A stretch of 56,793 bases of DNA from Trichosphaerium sp. ATCC 40318 (GCA_038496445.1 JALMLS010000602.1:1-56793), one strand, 5' to 3'; shown: positions 32,868-44,345, counted from the stretch's first letter. The notes: generated by a model not told the origin, from the letters alone. A program made the numbers and translations.

Positions 32868-34456
32868 TCAGTAAAGAAAATCAATGAAGATGTAAGCAAT
32901 CACAAGAATAAACAAAATTGACCAGGTTGTGCTGATTTTCAAAAAAAAAAAAAGAGTCAATAGAGAGTAACGTTTGCTTATGACAACGTTTATTTCACGG
33001 ACATGTATAAGATGAACCATATCTATTTTCTTGCAACACCACCTTTCCTCTATTTTAGAGAGATTAGAAATCAGGTAACAACAATTGACTTGTTTTTTTT
33101 TGTGGGTATTTTCGCGTACCATAGGCATGTACTTCTTGGCTTCAGCAAGTTCACGTTCCATCCACCAAATACTTCCTTGTCCAGCACCACCCTTAAACAG
33201 TCGTTGATATTGTAGAAGTCATACAACAGAAGAGTCTATGGGTACCTTTTGGGCTGCGGCATGAAGAGCAGCTTCTGCGGCTTCTACAGCTTCAACTGCA
33301 GCGTTTCGTGACTTTTCAGCACGTTTCGTAGCTGCCTCTGTGGTGATCTTTGCGGTTCTCAAAGGCAATGGATCCTCAGCCAAGTGTTGAGATAGTTGAT
33401 TTTTTGCGCGATTCCTAAACAGCATTTAGCGGTTAGATTATTCTTTTTTCGAAAAGAGTACCTTGCTACAATACCACCCTCTTCGGACTGCTTTTTTAAA
33501 GTCTCAGTTTTTTTATTGTAAGCATCCTCTTGCTCCTTGAGGTCTTTCAAAGCTGCTTTAAGCTCCTCTGTACGAGTTGTTAAGCAAAGGAATAGTCAAT
33601 AATGTAAACCGTACGCTCTTCTTTTTGCGCTTTCTTCAGAGCTGATTGCGCGGTTTCGAGCATGGCTTGACATCTCATCATCTCCTCTTCGTTACCACCC
33701 TAAGTCATGGCATTAGGTAAGCATATCTTATAACCTGAACACGTACTTGAGGACGCTTGACGAACTCTTCTACTTTTTTGTTAAACTCCCAAAGGCAGAA
33801 CTCAACAAGAGCCAATCTTTTGTTAAAATCCAAGTCAGCAGCTCTAGTAGCATTATTTAGCATTATGTCCTACCAACGATGCGCCTCAACGCCTTTTTAC
33901 AGTAAAATAATGCGCGTACAAAATCTCTTGTCTCATTTGCTTTACAGTCTTGGTGTTACCCAATTTTTCTAGAAACCTTTTTGTACAAAGTCAATATCAC
34001 GTGACCCAAGCGACAAAAAGCTCTGAACCGGTTACCTGTGGGCATTGAACTACGAATTAATATCAGCTTAACGACTCCCTTTCAAAGGTACTGTACCTCG
34101 TCTAAATCACTTCCTTTCTCAGCTTTATCAACATCCAACTCAACGAACACTAAACAGCGCAATCGTCAAAAATCACAAAGTTTTTTTTCTCCCTTTATAA
34201 GAGTTTCGTACTATGAACCCATTTCCATACGCTCTCCTTCTTGTCTATGAAGTTTTTAGTGAGAAATCAATAAATATAAAGCGAGTCGGTTAAAGATTTC
34301 ACAATAACGAGGTGATACCTTGTAGTTCATCCCAGTAAGCGTTTAAGACACTGTAGTAGAAGTTAACGGAAACATTCGCTTTATACGACTTGAAATCACG
34401 TGCGCTTTGCCCTGGTCTGCATATGTTTTAGCAGTAAATTGTTTAAAAGCTTCCAT
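32868..34456 (-). CDS. Tail-anchored coiled-coil protein, BAR-like
   Basis: The start at 34456 gives MEAFKQFTAKTYADQGKA, then a GC-AG intron (34351-34403) joining to VLNAYWDELQ. Helical exons follow: FIDKKESVWKWVH, FVELDVDKAEKGSDLDE, DIMLNNATRAADLDFNKRLA LVEFCLWEFNKKVEEFV, CQAMLETAQSALKKAQKEE, TEAATKRAEKSRNAAVEAVE, GGAGQGSIWWMERELAEAKK. The final exon is a single membrane helix (WSILFILVIAYIFIDFLY) and a stop at 32868, typical of a tail anchor inserted after translation. Long amphipathic helices with aromatic residues fit a BAR/arfaptin-like membrane-curving dimer, but this is an inference from shape, not from a signature. Confidence 0.55.
34351..34403 (-). other. GC-AG intron with GCACGTG donor
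   Basis: Intron begins GCACGTGATTTC after GGCAAAGC and ends CTACTACAG. The split codon GC|T restores AKAVLNAYWDELQ (phase 2). Confidence 0.75.
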
Positions 34457-34521
34457 TTTGTTATTTTCTTGCTACGTCTTTCCACTTGTACTTAACACTA
34501 TTGACTTATTGCTGTATAAAC

Positions 34522-37047
34522 ATGACTCATTTGACGTGTTACAGACCGTTCTATCTCATTGTTCTGTGCTTCGCATGTTCGTGTAGAGTTACCACATCCA
34601 ATCTTACTTGTATAGGTACACAAAACCACAAAATGGAACTGGATATGACTTACGGATAACTATTTGAAAATAAGATTATATTGTCGTTATTTAGAGGATT
34701 GTTTATGTTGCATAGATTATCTTTTGTAGAATGGTCACTTATTTTGACACTTCCTTTTGAACTTTCTGTTGGGATTTTCGTTTATCCTTGCTCGGGAAAT
34801 TGTTGTTTGGTAAAAACAGCATAGTGTGATTGTTTTCAAGAAATTTAAAAAATATTCCCTTGCAGTATTGGCAAATAATTCAACCAACATGCCTCGTCTT
34901 ACTTGGTGTTTGCTTTTTAGTATATACGCGACGTACATCACTGGTACGGCTGATTAAAACAGCGCTCGAACTTTCCTTATCCCCAAATTTATCCAAAACA
35001 TCACGTGACTCTTTCTAGGGCAGCAATTCATTGGCCGAACCGTTTTAACACCATTTAATTCTCCTTTTTGTACTAGTGTCAATCTAAAATCTCCAAATAC
35101 CACCTTTGATCAGTACACGTTAATTACTTTTGGATTTAGCTGTAAGTCAAATAGTCTCTTATTCTTCAAGTTTTTCACAAACAAAAAGAAAAAGTTATTA
35201 ATTTTTTCAAGATCCTCCCGGTATTCCTTATACTGGCGTTGAGGTGCTAGATTCTAGGGTATTAGCAGTAATGGCGAATAGTGGACCAAATGGAGCTTCA
35301 GGGACTCTACACGAGATGAAAACGGACTGGGACTCGTCCACCACATGGTCTTCGTTTTCAAACAATATGGGACCAGGTAATCCTTTTTTGTTTATTGATA
35401 TGGGATCATATGTTCACTAATAACACAATAGTCGCGGGCATTGATTATGAAACCGAGATATCTGGGTCTTACAGTGACGTACCTAACAATGAGGTTGCAA
35501 ACATTACTGTTACTGATACTGTAAATAAATGGTTGAACCCTAACGTTAAGAATACAGGCTGGCTGATTAAAAGAGGTGAGAGCTTGATAAGATTTCTTTT
35601 TTAACTTGACTTTCTAGAGAACGCACATGATATCTTTGGATGTGAGGCTGTGTTAAGACCCCAGCTAACAATGATCGTTGGACCGCTACCTTGGAATTTT
35701 ACTTGTTTTACATACAAGGATCCAGGCACGTGATAATGCAGTCATTCGCTGAGTTGTTATCTATTTACCTTTGGTTAAATTAGATGGATTATTTCCATAC
35801 CCGGAACCATTTATCGCTTACACTCGCCTGTGTGCTTTCTGCAAGGGTCCTGGACCATTCGGAATTTTAGCTGCCGCTCTTATTGGTGATGGTCAACTTG
35901 TGATAAATGATATAAGCGTGCGAACTACCAAAGTAGATCCTCTTCCAGACACTGATGGTATGTAATCTTTGTGGTGGCGTCTACACTTGTTTAATTTTTT
36001 TGAAAGTTGGCTATTGCGGTACTATACCTCCGGATCTCCAAACGAGAGAGGTAAGTGTGACCTTCGCGTACGTATTGTAGTGACTTTTTTGGACAGTGTT
36101 TTACCCGCTTTGAATTACCTTATAAGATTGTAGGACTAAACGTAGTGTAAATTTAGAGATTGATACTACAGGGTACACTACAAAGCTTCCTGAAGAAATA
36201 GGTAAAATTAAGTCGGTTGTGGTACATTTAATAGAAGATAGCTTGTCGATCATTTGAGTGTGAGAATACACGAGTATTAATCAATGGTACCATTCAAGGA
36301 CAGCTATTAAAAGGGGAGTCTTTAGTAGTTAGAAATGATGTATTGATCAATGGTAATTTCAGTGTACAAGGTATTGACCAAGGCTTCATTCTTTCTTCTT
36401 TCTTTTAATTTTCTTTCATCCAAAAAGGTCAAATCAAAATTGAATCAACAGAAACTGTAATCACTATCGAGGGATGTGTTTCAGCAACAAATGGTATCAA
36501 TGTTCAATTGAACGAAAACGAGACATATGTAGAAGGACAACAAATCATTGAACTATTTACACCTTGTGACATTGATGTACGAAATCATTTTTATTGATAG
36601 TTTTTTTTGTAAAGATGACCACCTCCAATTAACACCATGTTTAGAACACAAGTTTAATTTTGACAGGTGGCAATGCAGAGGTCCGGATTATAATTTTGGA
36701 GTTTCTTTGTTAGTTAACTATTGTTTTAAATATAGAGAGATTGTGCAAAACTACTTGCTGAATCAAGCCCAACAACATCAGGGATTGCTTTAACGATTTT
36801 AGTTGATGACAGCGGTTGCGGTGGTGGTGATTCTTCATCATCGTCTTCTTTCAGTGACAATGTACATATAATCGTTCCAGTTATTGTTGTTGCTGTTGTT
36901 TTGGTGGCAATTATCATTGCAGCAGCTCTTGCTTTCTACAGGTAACTTTACTTTCAAAACGCAAAGCTTGCTTTTCTTATTATTTTCTTAAGATGGAAAA
37001 GATTGCATAGATTTTCATTACCTTCTCTTGGTAACAGTAGCAGTTAA
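34522..37047 (+). CDS. DNRLRE-type type I membrane protein, paralog 1
   Basis: ATG 34522 opens a signal peptide (HLTCYRPFYLIVLCFACSC). Early exons read FNSPFCTSVNLKSPNTTFDQ. The core domain reads GPNGASGTLHEMKTDWDSST, TWSSFSNNMGP, then VANITVTDTVNKWLNPN and TGWLIKR. The W-x-x-S-T-T-W...N and V-T-D-T-V-N-K-W-L...GWLIK pattern is that of DNRLRE carbohydrate-associated beta-sandwich domains. Cys-rich exons (FTCFTYKDP, EPFIAYTRLCAFCKGPGP) and a beta-rich repeat (RVLINGTIQGQLLKG) follow. A membrane helix (VHIIVPVIVVAVVLVAIIIA) and a short basic tail end at 37045. The first exons are unsure. A paralog lies at 41800-44079. Probably a cell-surface adhesion or glycan-binding protein. Confidence 0.7.
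35726..35783 (+). other. GC-AG intron with GCACGTG donor
   Basis: Begins GCACGTGATAATG after GATCCAG and ends AAATTAG. Phase 1; splicing gives YKDP-D-GLFPYPEPFIAY, and the paralog intron at 42654 has the same position and donor. Confidence 0.85.
36331..36670 (+). repeat. Near-identical segment shared by the DNRLRE paralogs (copy 1)
   Basis: About 340 bases, including a complete intron, match 43355-43693 with few differences, while flanking exons of the two genes are far more diverged. This points to gene conversion. Confidence 0.8.
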
Positions 37048-37957
37048 ACTCACTCCATTTCGTAAAAATACACCAAAGCAAAATACAATAAAATAAAACT
37101 ACAACTTTTAGTGCTTTTATATTTATTCTGTGCCTGTTTAACTGCAATGTGGTTTGCAGAGTATAGCTAAGCGCTAATGTAATGAATGGTTAACGAGTAC
37201 AAGGTATCCTACCTACGAGACGTTTGAAGTTACCCAGGGACAATAGGTATAAGATTATCACTGCAATAAACAACCAGCTACTGTTAAACCAAAGACAAAC
37301 TTAGAGCTTAGCTCTGTAAACGCTGTTTATAAAACTCAATTGCGATGCATTAACTTAAAACATTGAGTAAACTAGTTCAAATTCACTATGTAGTTCATGA
37401 TTGTAACTTCTTGGTGATGTGTAAAGGTAGAATGGTTTCAAGAAGTTTGAAAATTAAAAATGCATGGAGCTCTAGGAACTTTCGCATTCAAATAATGCTC
37501 AAAGTGAATCTCTATTTCGCTTTAGAATGCTGAAAGCAAGCCTACATGTGCCTACCTATTCTAAGACTGCATCGTTTCGTAAAAACATGTGAGTGATAAC
37601 GTCACTGATAAATCTTACGAAGAATTCCTATGTTCGCGATAAACCAAAGTCTGTACGAACATCACGAGAGCCACTGGCACCACCAAAAAATACTACCACA
37701 CTGCATTGACCAGCGTTGTGACGTTCCAAGAAATACATAAACTAACGTTTCATATTGTAGTGTAAAGGTTGTTCCCGGAGTTACAAGTAACGTGTAAAGG
37801 CTGTTCAAAGATTCATAATTACTTTTCGGTGACTCAAGCTTTTGGTCATCAAAAAAAATTCCATTATTTATAAGGACACAAGCTAAGCAACACCTCCTCA
37901 GAACCAACTAGACCCAAGGCAACATAGAACCACCGGTAGTAACTGCTGCTAGCTTCC
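37048..37957. other. Intergenic, no supported gene
   Basis: A minus-strand open stretch at 37662-37880 has no start, splice context or family. It could be part of a decayed gene. Nothing else seen. Confidence 0.4.
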
Positions 37958-38249
37958 ATGTCTGGTACGTCCACACTATTCGTTTTTTTGATTGACGTTA
38001 CGTTTAATTGTTTCTAATATCGTTTCTTTAGCGCGTGGTCGTGGTTCTGGCGTCAAGAAGCAACTTTCGACAAAGAGAAGCGCTCAGAGTAATCGATTAG
38101 TTGCCTACCTCTCTGGGCGCATTGCTAAGACGCACTTGGTGTCGTATACCAAGAAAGTAAAGCTTTACAAACCAAAGCTCACCGTAAGGGCTCTGGCTGA
38201 GTTAGTCGCCGACTCTAAACCTTCTCGTGCGTATAAAACAACGTTTTAG
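37958..38249 (+). CDS. Small basic protein of unknown function
   Basis: Exon 1 is only ATG-TCT-G (37958) followed by a GTACGTCC intron ending TTTAG. It joins in phase to ARGRGSGVKKQLSTKRSAQS and runs to SKPSRAYKTTF with the stop at 38247, about 77 residues in all, rich in Lys and Arg. The MSARGRG start resembles a histone tail and the middle is helical (TVRALAELVAD), but no histone fold signature is clear. It lies just upstream of the Crinkler-type gene. A nuclear or nucleic-acid-binding role is only a guess. Confidence 0.45.
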
Positions 38250-38640
38250 ACTATTTTAGTTGACACTTTGCAACAAATTAAAAAACCTTTCCGTTTAAAT
38301 CTTTAAATTCTGTTTTTAATCCGCCCCACGCTATATTTTTACTTTCTATCCGCACTGTGCCTTTTCTTTTGGGGTTATTTTTGTTTGATTGATTTGAAAA
38401 CAAACAAATTTTTTTTTGCTGTAGCTTCTCTGGTTACTCTTAACTTACCGTATCTACTAGGCGCTCTGCTTAAAAAAAAGGTTGTAGACCTAAAGAAGCA
38501 GGTAAAAAAAGCAGGACTACAAGTAGCTAAACTGAAATCGGCGCTCATCTGGAGGTTGCTACTCGACCAAGAAAGTACGTGACCTGTTTTGAGTTTGGTT
38601 TTTCCGTTAGTACCTGGTCGTTGTTAACACGTATTTAGAA
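38250..38640 (+). other. Region with one possible coiled-coil exon
   Basis: An open stretch at about 38460-38572 reads ALLKKKVVDLKKQVKKAGLQ and VAKLKSALIWRLLLDQ after a TACTAG acceptor, ending at a GTACGTGACC donor. It may be an upstream exon of the next gene, but I could not join the two in phase because a TAA intervenes in the needed frame. Confidence 0.4.
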
Positions 38641-40853
38641 GCAACTTCAGAGCAACCATAAAAGCCTGTTAAAAAGGTAGGCAAGCAGGGGTTCAAGAGG
38701 AAGAAAAAGGTTTCCAAAACTCCCAGGAACGTGAAGAGGCGGAGAACCGAGTCTAAAATTGACCAGAAAACGTCCTCTGCTACGAACGTTTTGCAAGTAG
38801 ATGAGGACAAAGAAGCCAACGCTGCTAAGAACATCTCCAAGGAAATCCAAAAAAGAGATGCAGAACTTGGACAAGAAGCATATAAAAAAACTTCTGAGCA
38901 ACTGGATGAAGCTGCTTCATTGCGCGCCACCAACCAAGTCTTTAAAGACAACGCAGAGTTCCAAGCAAGATTGGATAAGACGACTGAAGTAATGGGTAAA
39001 CAATTTGAAGTAGTGTTTGCAAGACTGGAAAATCAAGATGAAAAGATAGCCAAGCAACAAGAAGTGGTAGCCAAGCAACAAGAAGTGATAGCCAAGCAAC
39101 AAGAAGTGGTAGCCAAGCAACAAGAAGTGATACAAAGTCAAGGTAAAAAAATAGACAAGCAACATGAAGTGAATGCTTCTATCACCTTTCGAATGGACAG
39201 AGAACGGGTAAAACCGAATAGGGACACCACTTGCAGTAGTTTCATTGTTTTCAGTACGTCAAAGAAGTTTTTACTTTTTTTTTTCCATAAAGACTTAATA
39301 CTTACCCAAAAAAGCTCTCTCGAATTTTTGGCTTAATCTGCATGAGAATAAAAAGTATGTGGTTAGTACTCCTTGGTTCTATGCCAAAGAAGTAGCATGC
39401 AACGTTATCGGAGCTGGAGATGATGGAACGCTTGGCGTGGTTAACGAAACAACAGGCGAAATCACTTATCCTGAGAGCACGTTACAGACGATGATGTACA
39501 AGCGCCTTAAAAATTCCGGGATGATGAACTTTAAACCCTTTGACACGCACTCAGAGTTAAAAGGCAGAGTCAAGCGACCAGATATCGTTTTGACGGCTAA
39601 CTTGGATGAGATCAAGTCCGCTTCAACTCTGCGTACTATTATCGTATGGGAGCTGAAGAACGGAGATGGAAAGTTTAGCGTTCAAGATAAAATGCAGTTG
39701 GCGTATGAACTTTTATTACTTTTGCTGCTAGTCTCACACATTTAGGCGTTATTTACCTTGTGCTGTGCTCAAACAAGGTACAAGGACAGCAATAACAGGT
39801 GTATTGTCCAACCGCAAATACGTCATGTTTATAAAGATGGAAGTTGGTGATGATGGCTTCATATTCACTGCAACACCGGAATATGAATTCGATAGTGAAC
39901 ATGCCATGGGTACGAAATTGGTAAATAACCTATTGAGCTGCACGCCAAAGGAACTCGGTTGGCATGTACCGCTGTTCAAGCAAGGTGATAAAACTCATGT
40001 ACCAGTACGTGTACTTGGTTGCGGTGCAACTGCAAGTGTATTCGCTTTGACACCAGGTAATATTGATGGGGTTGGCTGTCAAGTTGTTTCCAAAAGCGAA
40101 CAAGAGATGGGAAAAAATAGAGAGAGAAATATTGATTTTACTTGCAAAAGGGGGTGTACCAAGGATACCTGAGATAGTGCGTGGATATTAACTTAGTGGT
40201 TATTAGTTTGCTTAATGATTTACTTTTTTCCCACAGGTTTTTAATGGTACTTCTGACTGTGGAGTCTAGTATTGTTAGTTTTGTTGTGTGTGATATTGTT
40301 TATTTTTGATATTGTGTTTAGGGACGTTAGTAGAGGGAATATCATCATGTATAATAATGAGTTCATTCTTATTGACTGGAGTACAGTCGTAAAGATTGGC
40401 TCTAAAAAGCCTTATTCTGGGACACTTGTGACAGCATGCCCACATATCCAGCAGTGCCGGTTGAACGGCAAACTAGTTGTCAACCACCCAGCTCATGACC
40501 TTGAAGCATTAGGCAGGACTTATATTATTAACTATCAGTACACTGATAGCACTGCTAAAATGTTGAAGGCTTATAGAAGTATAAATTGGAGAAATGTCAG
40601 AGTGAAGCAAGATAAGTTGCTTGATGCCTTCAATGCTTATTGGAAAGGTGCTTTTGCAGATGAAACTAATAAAAAAGGTCTTGATCTAGCTAGAAAATGT
40701 GACTATGAGGCCTTGAAGAAGTGGTTTGATGCTTCAATGATAAGATATGATACACGATATGATGAAATTTTATTTGCAAAGGTGAATGAATTGTTAGAAG
40801 ATAATGTTAATAAGAGCGACAATGGTGATCTAGTTTATGACTTCTTTTCCTAG
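38641..40853 (+). pseudogene. Crinkler-type REase-kinase effector gene, decayed
   Basis: Layout in order. A basic, NLS-like stretch (KPVKKVGKQGFKRKKKVSK, TPRNVKRRR). A coiled coil with four exact-length tandem repeats of AKQQEVx. A PD-(D/E)xK nuclease-like domain (FYAKEVACNVIGAGD, VKRPDIVLTA, TIIVWELKNGDGKFSVQDKM; D and ExK visible) with an intron at 39702-39744 (GTATGAAC...TTTAG). A kinase start (VPVRVLGCGATASVFALTP) and the C-lobe (DVSRGNIIMYNNEFILIDWS). Nuclease-kinase pairs of this type are known from Crinkler-like effectors of protists and fungi. Two defects are visible: a frame change at an A-run near 40115-40125 (EMGK, then IEREILILLAKGGVPRIPE one frame over), and the loss of the segment between the N-lobe and DVSRGN. 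The 5' end has no in-frame ATG. Probably a broken copy. Confidence 0.7.
39049..39132 (+). repeat. Four 21-nt tandem repeats coding AKQQEVV/I
   Basis: Unit GCCAAGCAACAAGAAGTGGTA (21 bases, 7 residues), repeated four times, alternating GTG-GTA and GTG-ATA at the end of the unit. A heptad length fits a coiled coil that grows or shrinks by whole turns. Confidence 0.9.
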
Positions 40854-40924
40854 TGAATAAACAAAAACACTGAAACCGCGTTCTAGGATAGGCTTAAAAG
40901 ATATTGTAATAACACAGTAACAAA

Positions 40925-41370
40925 TTTTACCTGGCAGCCATCAACTTCCATCTTTATAAACATGACGTTAGACCAATCCTCAATCCCAACAAAAGCTATT
41001 GCAAGACGATCTGGGAGGAAAGGAACACACTGTCCCTGACCGATAGCTCTGGCGCAGAGCGAGCGTGTGTGGTTTATTTACATAACACGATCGCATGTAC
41101 ATGAATAAATGAAGAAAACGAAAATTTTTTTCAAAGGGCGGTAGTTAGTGGGTGGGTGATTTCTGCTTGCTATCGAATAAACTGCTTCATTTGGTTGCTT
41201 GTCTTTGTTGGATCAGTCCAGCTCGTTCAAACGCCTGAAATGTCTCGCATGTTCAGACGTATTTGCGGTTGGACAATCGCCTGTAATTGCTGTCCTTGTA
41301 CCTTGTTTGAGCACAAGCTAAATAACGCCTAAATGTGTGAGACAGCAGCACTTGTGAGCTGGGACCAGCA
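40925..41370 (-). pseudogene. Inverted fragment of a Crinkler-type nuclease gene
   Basis: The minus strand reads VPFLPDRLAIAFVGIEDWSN then VMFIKMEVDGCQ, matching YVMFIKMEVGDDG of the gene upstream. Further out (about 41260-41345), DNA matches the region around the intron at 39702-39744 (for example CTCAAACAAGGTACAAGGACAGCAAT). Order is preserved but spacing differs and no kinase part is present. It is a diverged, broken relative lying tail-to-tail with the plus-strand copy. Confidence 0.6.
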
Positions 41371-41799
41371 TCGCTTTTGAGACAGCTGAATACTCCAGAA
41401 CCCTCCTACCATCAAAAAAGTAGCGTTACACTAGTAATTAATCACGTGGCAAACGCGCTAAATCACAAAGTTTGGTTGAGCCGAACATTGAGCATGTTTA
41501 ATCGTATCAGTATGTAGTAGCTACTACATATGTAACGAGATGTATGAACAGAATAAAAAACAGCAATTCTATGTTGTCAAAACAGTTTCTGTAATGAAAC
41601 TATTGTGGCTCGCTTGTAGTACATCAATGAAGAATCTCTTGATTTTTCAAAGAGGTATCGCTTGGTATACAGTGTATGATAATATTAGCTGCGAAATTGG
41701 CGTATAGTCAACTAGTGTTTGTTGTTAAAAATAACACTGATCATAACATGTGATTCAGATTGTAGCCAAAAAGTCAAGACAACATCTTCTCTCCGCCGT
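41371..41799. other. Intergenic, no gene seen
   Basis: No exon or RNA gene supported; 5' side of the second DNRLRE gene. Confidence 0.5.
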
Positions 41800-44079
41800 A
41801 TGTTGTATATTACCTTATATTTTATACTCATATGCGCTTACGCTCCTTTTTGTAACGGTACACGCGACACAAATCTATTTGCATTGGGGTTTTTTTTAAT
41901 CACGTGACTCTACGTAGGAGAGTCGTTTAATGGCAGAGTGTTATTGACGCCTACTTCTGTTACATTTTGTCAAAGCGCAAACCTAGATACAACGAATACT
42001 ACCGCAGATGACATTTATCTATTAAAATTCCTGTTAGCGTGTAAGTAGGGCCTGGTTTTCAAAAAAAGAATTATTCCAAAAAACAACTAAAACGCCAACT
42101 TACGAAGTGATTAGATCCTCCGAACTTGCCTAGAGAATGGGTTACAGTATTAGACTCCACCTTATATCTCCAGATTTATGACGTAGGCCCATCCGGAGCG
42201 TCTGGAACAATACACGAGTTAATGCCTGGGTTTAATTTATCCGAAACACATGCTTGGTCACATTTTCCAAATAACATGGGACCTGGTATTTTTTTTTTCT
42301 TTTCTTTCGAAAAACTCTTTGGTGCTCATTGTTGTACTTATAGTTGCGGGTGTAAATTACGTTACGGAAGCAGCTGGGTCTTATAGTATCTCTACGGATG
42401 GCGTCGTTGAGATAGATGTTACAGATACGATGAAAAGGTGGTTGGATCCAGATGTAACGAAGAATACTGGGTGGCTTATTAAACGTAGTAAGTTTTTTTG
42501 TCGTTTGTTTAAAAGGTTGTTTCAAACTATCTAATTGTACAAAAGACAACCCTCATGGTATCATTGATTGTGGTTCCGTATATAAACCAAGACTTGAGAT
42601 TACATTAGGATCCTTCCCAGTTCCATTTACATGCTTTACTTACAAAGATCCACGCACGTGCTAAAAAAAAAATATCCCTAAGATTTATTCACAACTTACC
42701 AAAAAAGAACCAACGAAATGTTCGCTGTGAATGAACTTCTTTCGTTTGGTATAAGACTTATAACTTGAACGCTCACTTTGGTTTAGTTGGATTAATAAAC
42801 TACCCTGAACCATTCATCGCTTATACTCGCTTTTGTGCTTTTTGTGCAGGTCCTGATTTATTCAAAGAAGGGTTTGCACAGCTTATGCGCGAAATGTTGG
42901 AAGAATCAGGTGGAAATATGGTTTTAAATGGCATCCAAGTAGCTACAACAATAGTAGAACCTATTGCAGATACTGGTGGTATGTTCCTAAATCACCATTT
43001 CTCGACTTAGCGCTACTAAACTTTGCTTTACAGCTGGATTCTGTACAAGTTTGCCTCCAGATCTCAACACAAGAGAAGTGGAAGTATCTTTCGAGTACGC
43101 ACATGGACTTGTATGAGTTTGTGTAGATGTCTAAATATAATTTCAAGAGCTGGTCTAGTTCGGTTAGCGTTTGATACCCGTTTTGAGTATACTACAAAGC
43201 TTCCTGAAGAAATAGGTACTCTCGCAGTGTACGTTTACTTTCAATAACAAGTATTTTGTTTAATAGCTTGTCGATCGTTTGAGTGCAGTGATGACCAAGT
43301 ACTCATCAATGGTACCTTTCAAGGCGAGATATTAACAGGGGACTCTATATTTATTAGAAATGATGTATTGATCAATGGTAACTTCAGTGTACAAGGTATT
43401 GACAAGCTTCATTCTTTCTTCTTTCTTTTAATTTTCTTTCATTCAAAAAGGTCAAATCAAAATTGAATCAACAGAAACTGTACTCACTATCGAGGGATGT
43501 GTATCAGCAACAAATGGTATCAATATTCAATTGGATGACAACGAGACATATGTAGAAGGACAACAAATCATTGAACTATTTACACCTTGTGACATTGATG
43601 TACGAAATCATTTTTATTGATAGTTTTTTTTTTAAATATGACCACCTCCAATTAACTCCATGTTTAGAACACAAGTTTAATTTTGACAGGTGGTGGTGCA
43701 GAGGTACCTCGACCTTATTATTAGTAAAGTTTAAATTAACGCTAAAAAGAGAGATTGTGCAGAACTAATTGCTGAATCAAGTTTATCAGCACGAAGAATA
43801 ACTGTATCAATTTCTGTTGATGAGAGTGGCTGTGGTAGCACTAACGTAGGTGGTGCTAAATCATCGTTCAACAAGAATGCACATATCATTATTCCAGTCA
43901 TAGTTTCTATTGCTGTTGTGATAACACTTGTTTTAATAGCAGCCATTGCTGTGTACAGGTAAGTCAACACAACATTTATAGGACTTTAAACAATTGTGTT
44001 TCTGACCCGCTGTATTACTAGATACCAGCGATTCCATGACATAAAAATTCCAGCATTATCATCGTTCCGTGACCGTTGA
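41800..44079 (+). CDS. DNRLRE-type type I membrane protein, paralog 2
   Basis: ATG 41800 gives a signal peptide (MLYITLYFILICAYA). An intron starting GTACACGCG joins CN-G to ESFNGRVLLTPTSVTFCQS. The DNRLRE-like core reads GPSGASGTIHELMPGFNLSE, THAWSHFPNNMGP, VVEIDVTDTMKRWLDPDV, NTGWLIKR. After it come CFTYKDP, a GC-AG intron, INYPEPFIAYTRFCAFCAGP and beta-rich segments. A membrane helix (HIIIPVIVSIAVVITLVLIA) is followed by a short tail (YQRFHDIKIPALSSFRDR) and a stop at 44077. The exon plan matches paralog 1, so each gene supports the splice sites of the other. The Crinkler-type gene and its fragment lie between the two. Confidence 0.75.
42654..42786 (+). other. GC-AG intron with GCACGTG donor
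   Basis: Begins GCACGTGCTAAAA after GATCCAC and ends GGTTTAG. Same position and phase as the intron at 35726 in paralog 1, though 133 nt long against 58. Confidence 0.85.
43355..43693 (+). repeat. Near-identical segment shared by the DNRLRE paralogs (copy 2)
   Basis: Partner of 36331-36670. Matching covers exon, intron and exon. Confidence 0.8.
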
Positions 44080-44345
44080 TTTTACACAAACTTTTTTTTA
44101 TCTCCAAAGGGGAGAAACTAGCGTTTTTTGTGAAAAAAACTCATATTAAAAAATAAACGACATGAAAACAGTGGTCTATTAAAAATGTTCTACGTATGCA
44201 AGCAACAAGTTCACGAGCCCAATTATTTAATAATCGTTAATCAACAATTGTATAAAGTATATAGAACCAACTGCAAATGGAAATGGAATAGCTCTCCGAT
44301 CAGGAAGATAAACAGAATTGAGCACAGAAACTTGGTTTATTATTT

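Noticed and set aside
37662-37907. 81-codon minus-strand frame
   Set aside because: No ATG context, no splice partner, no family. Kept only as a remark in the intergenic entry.
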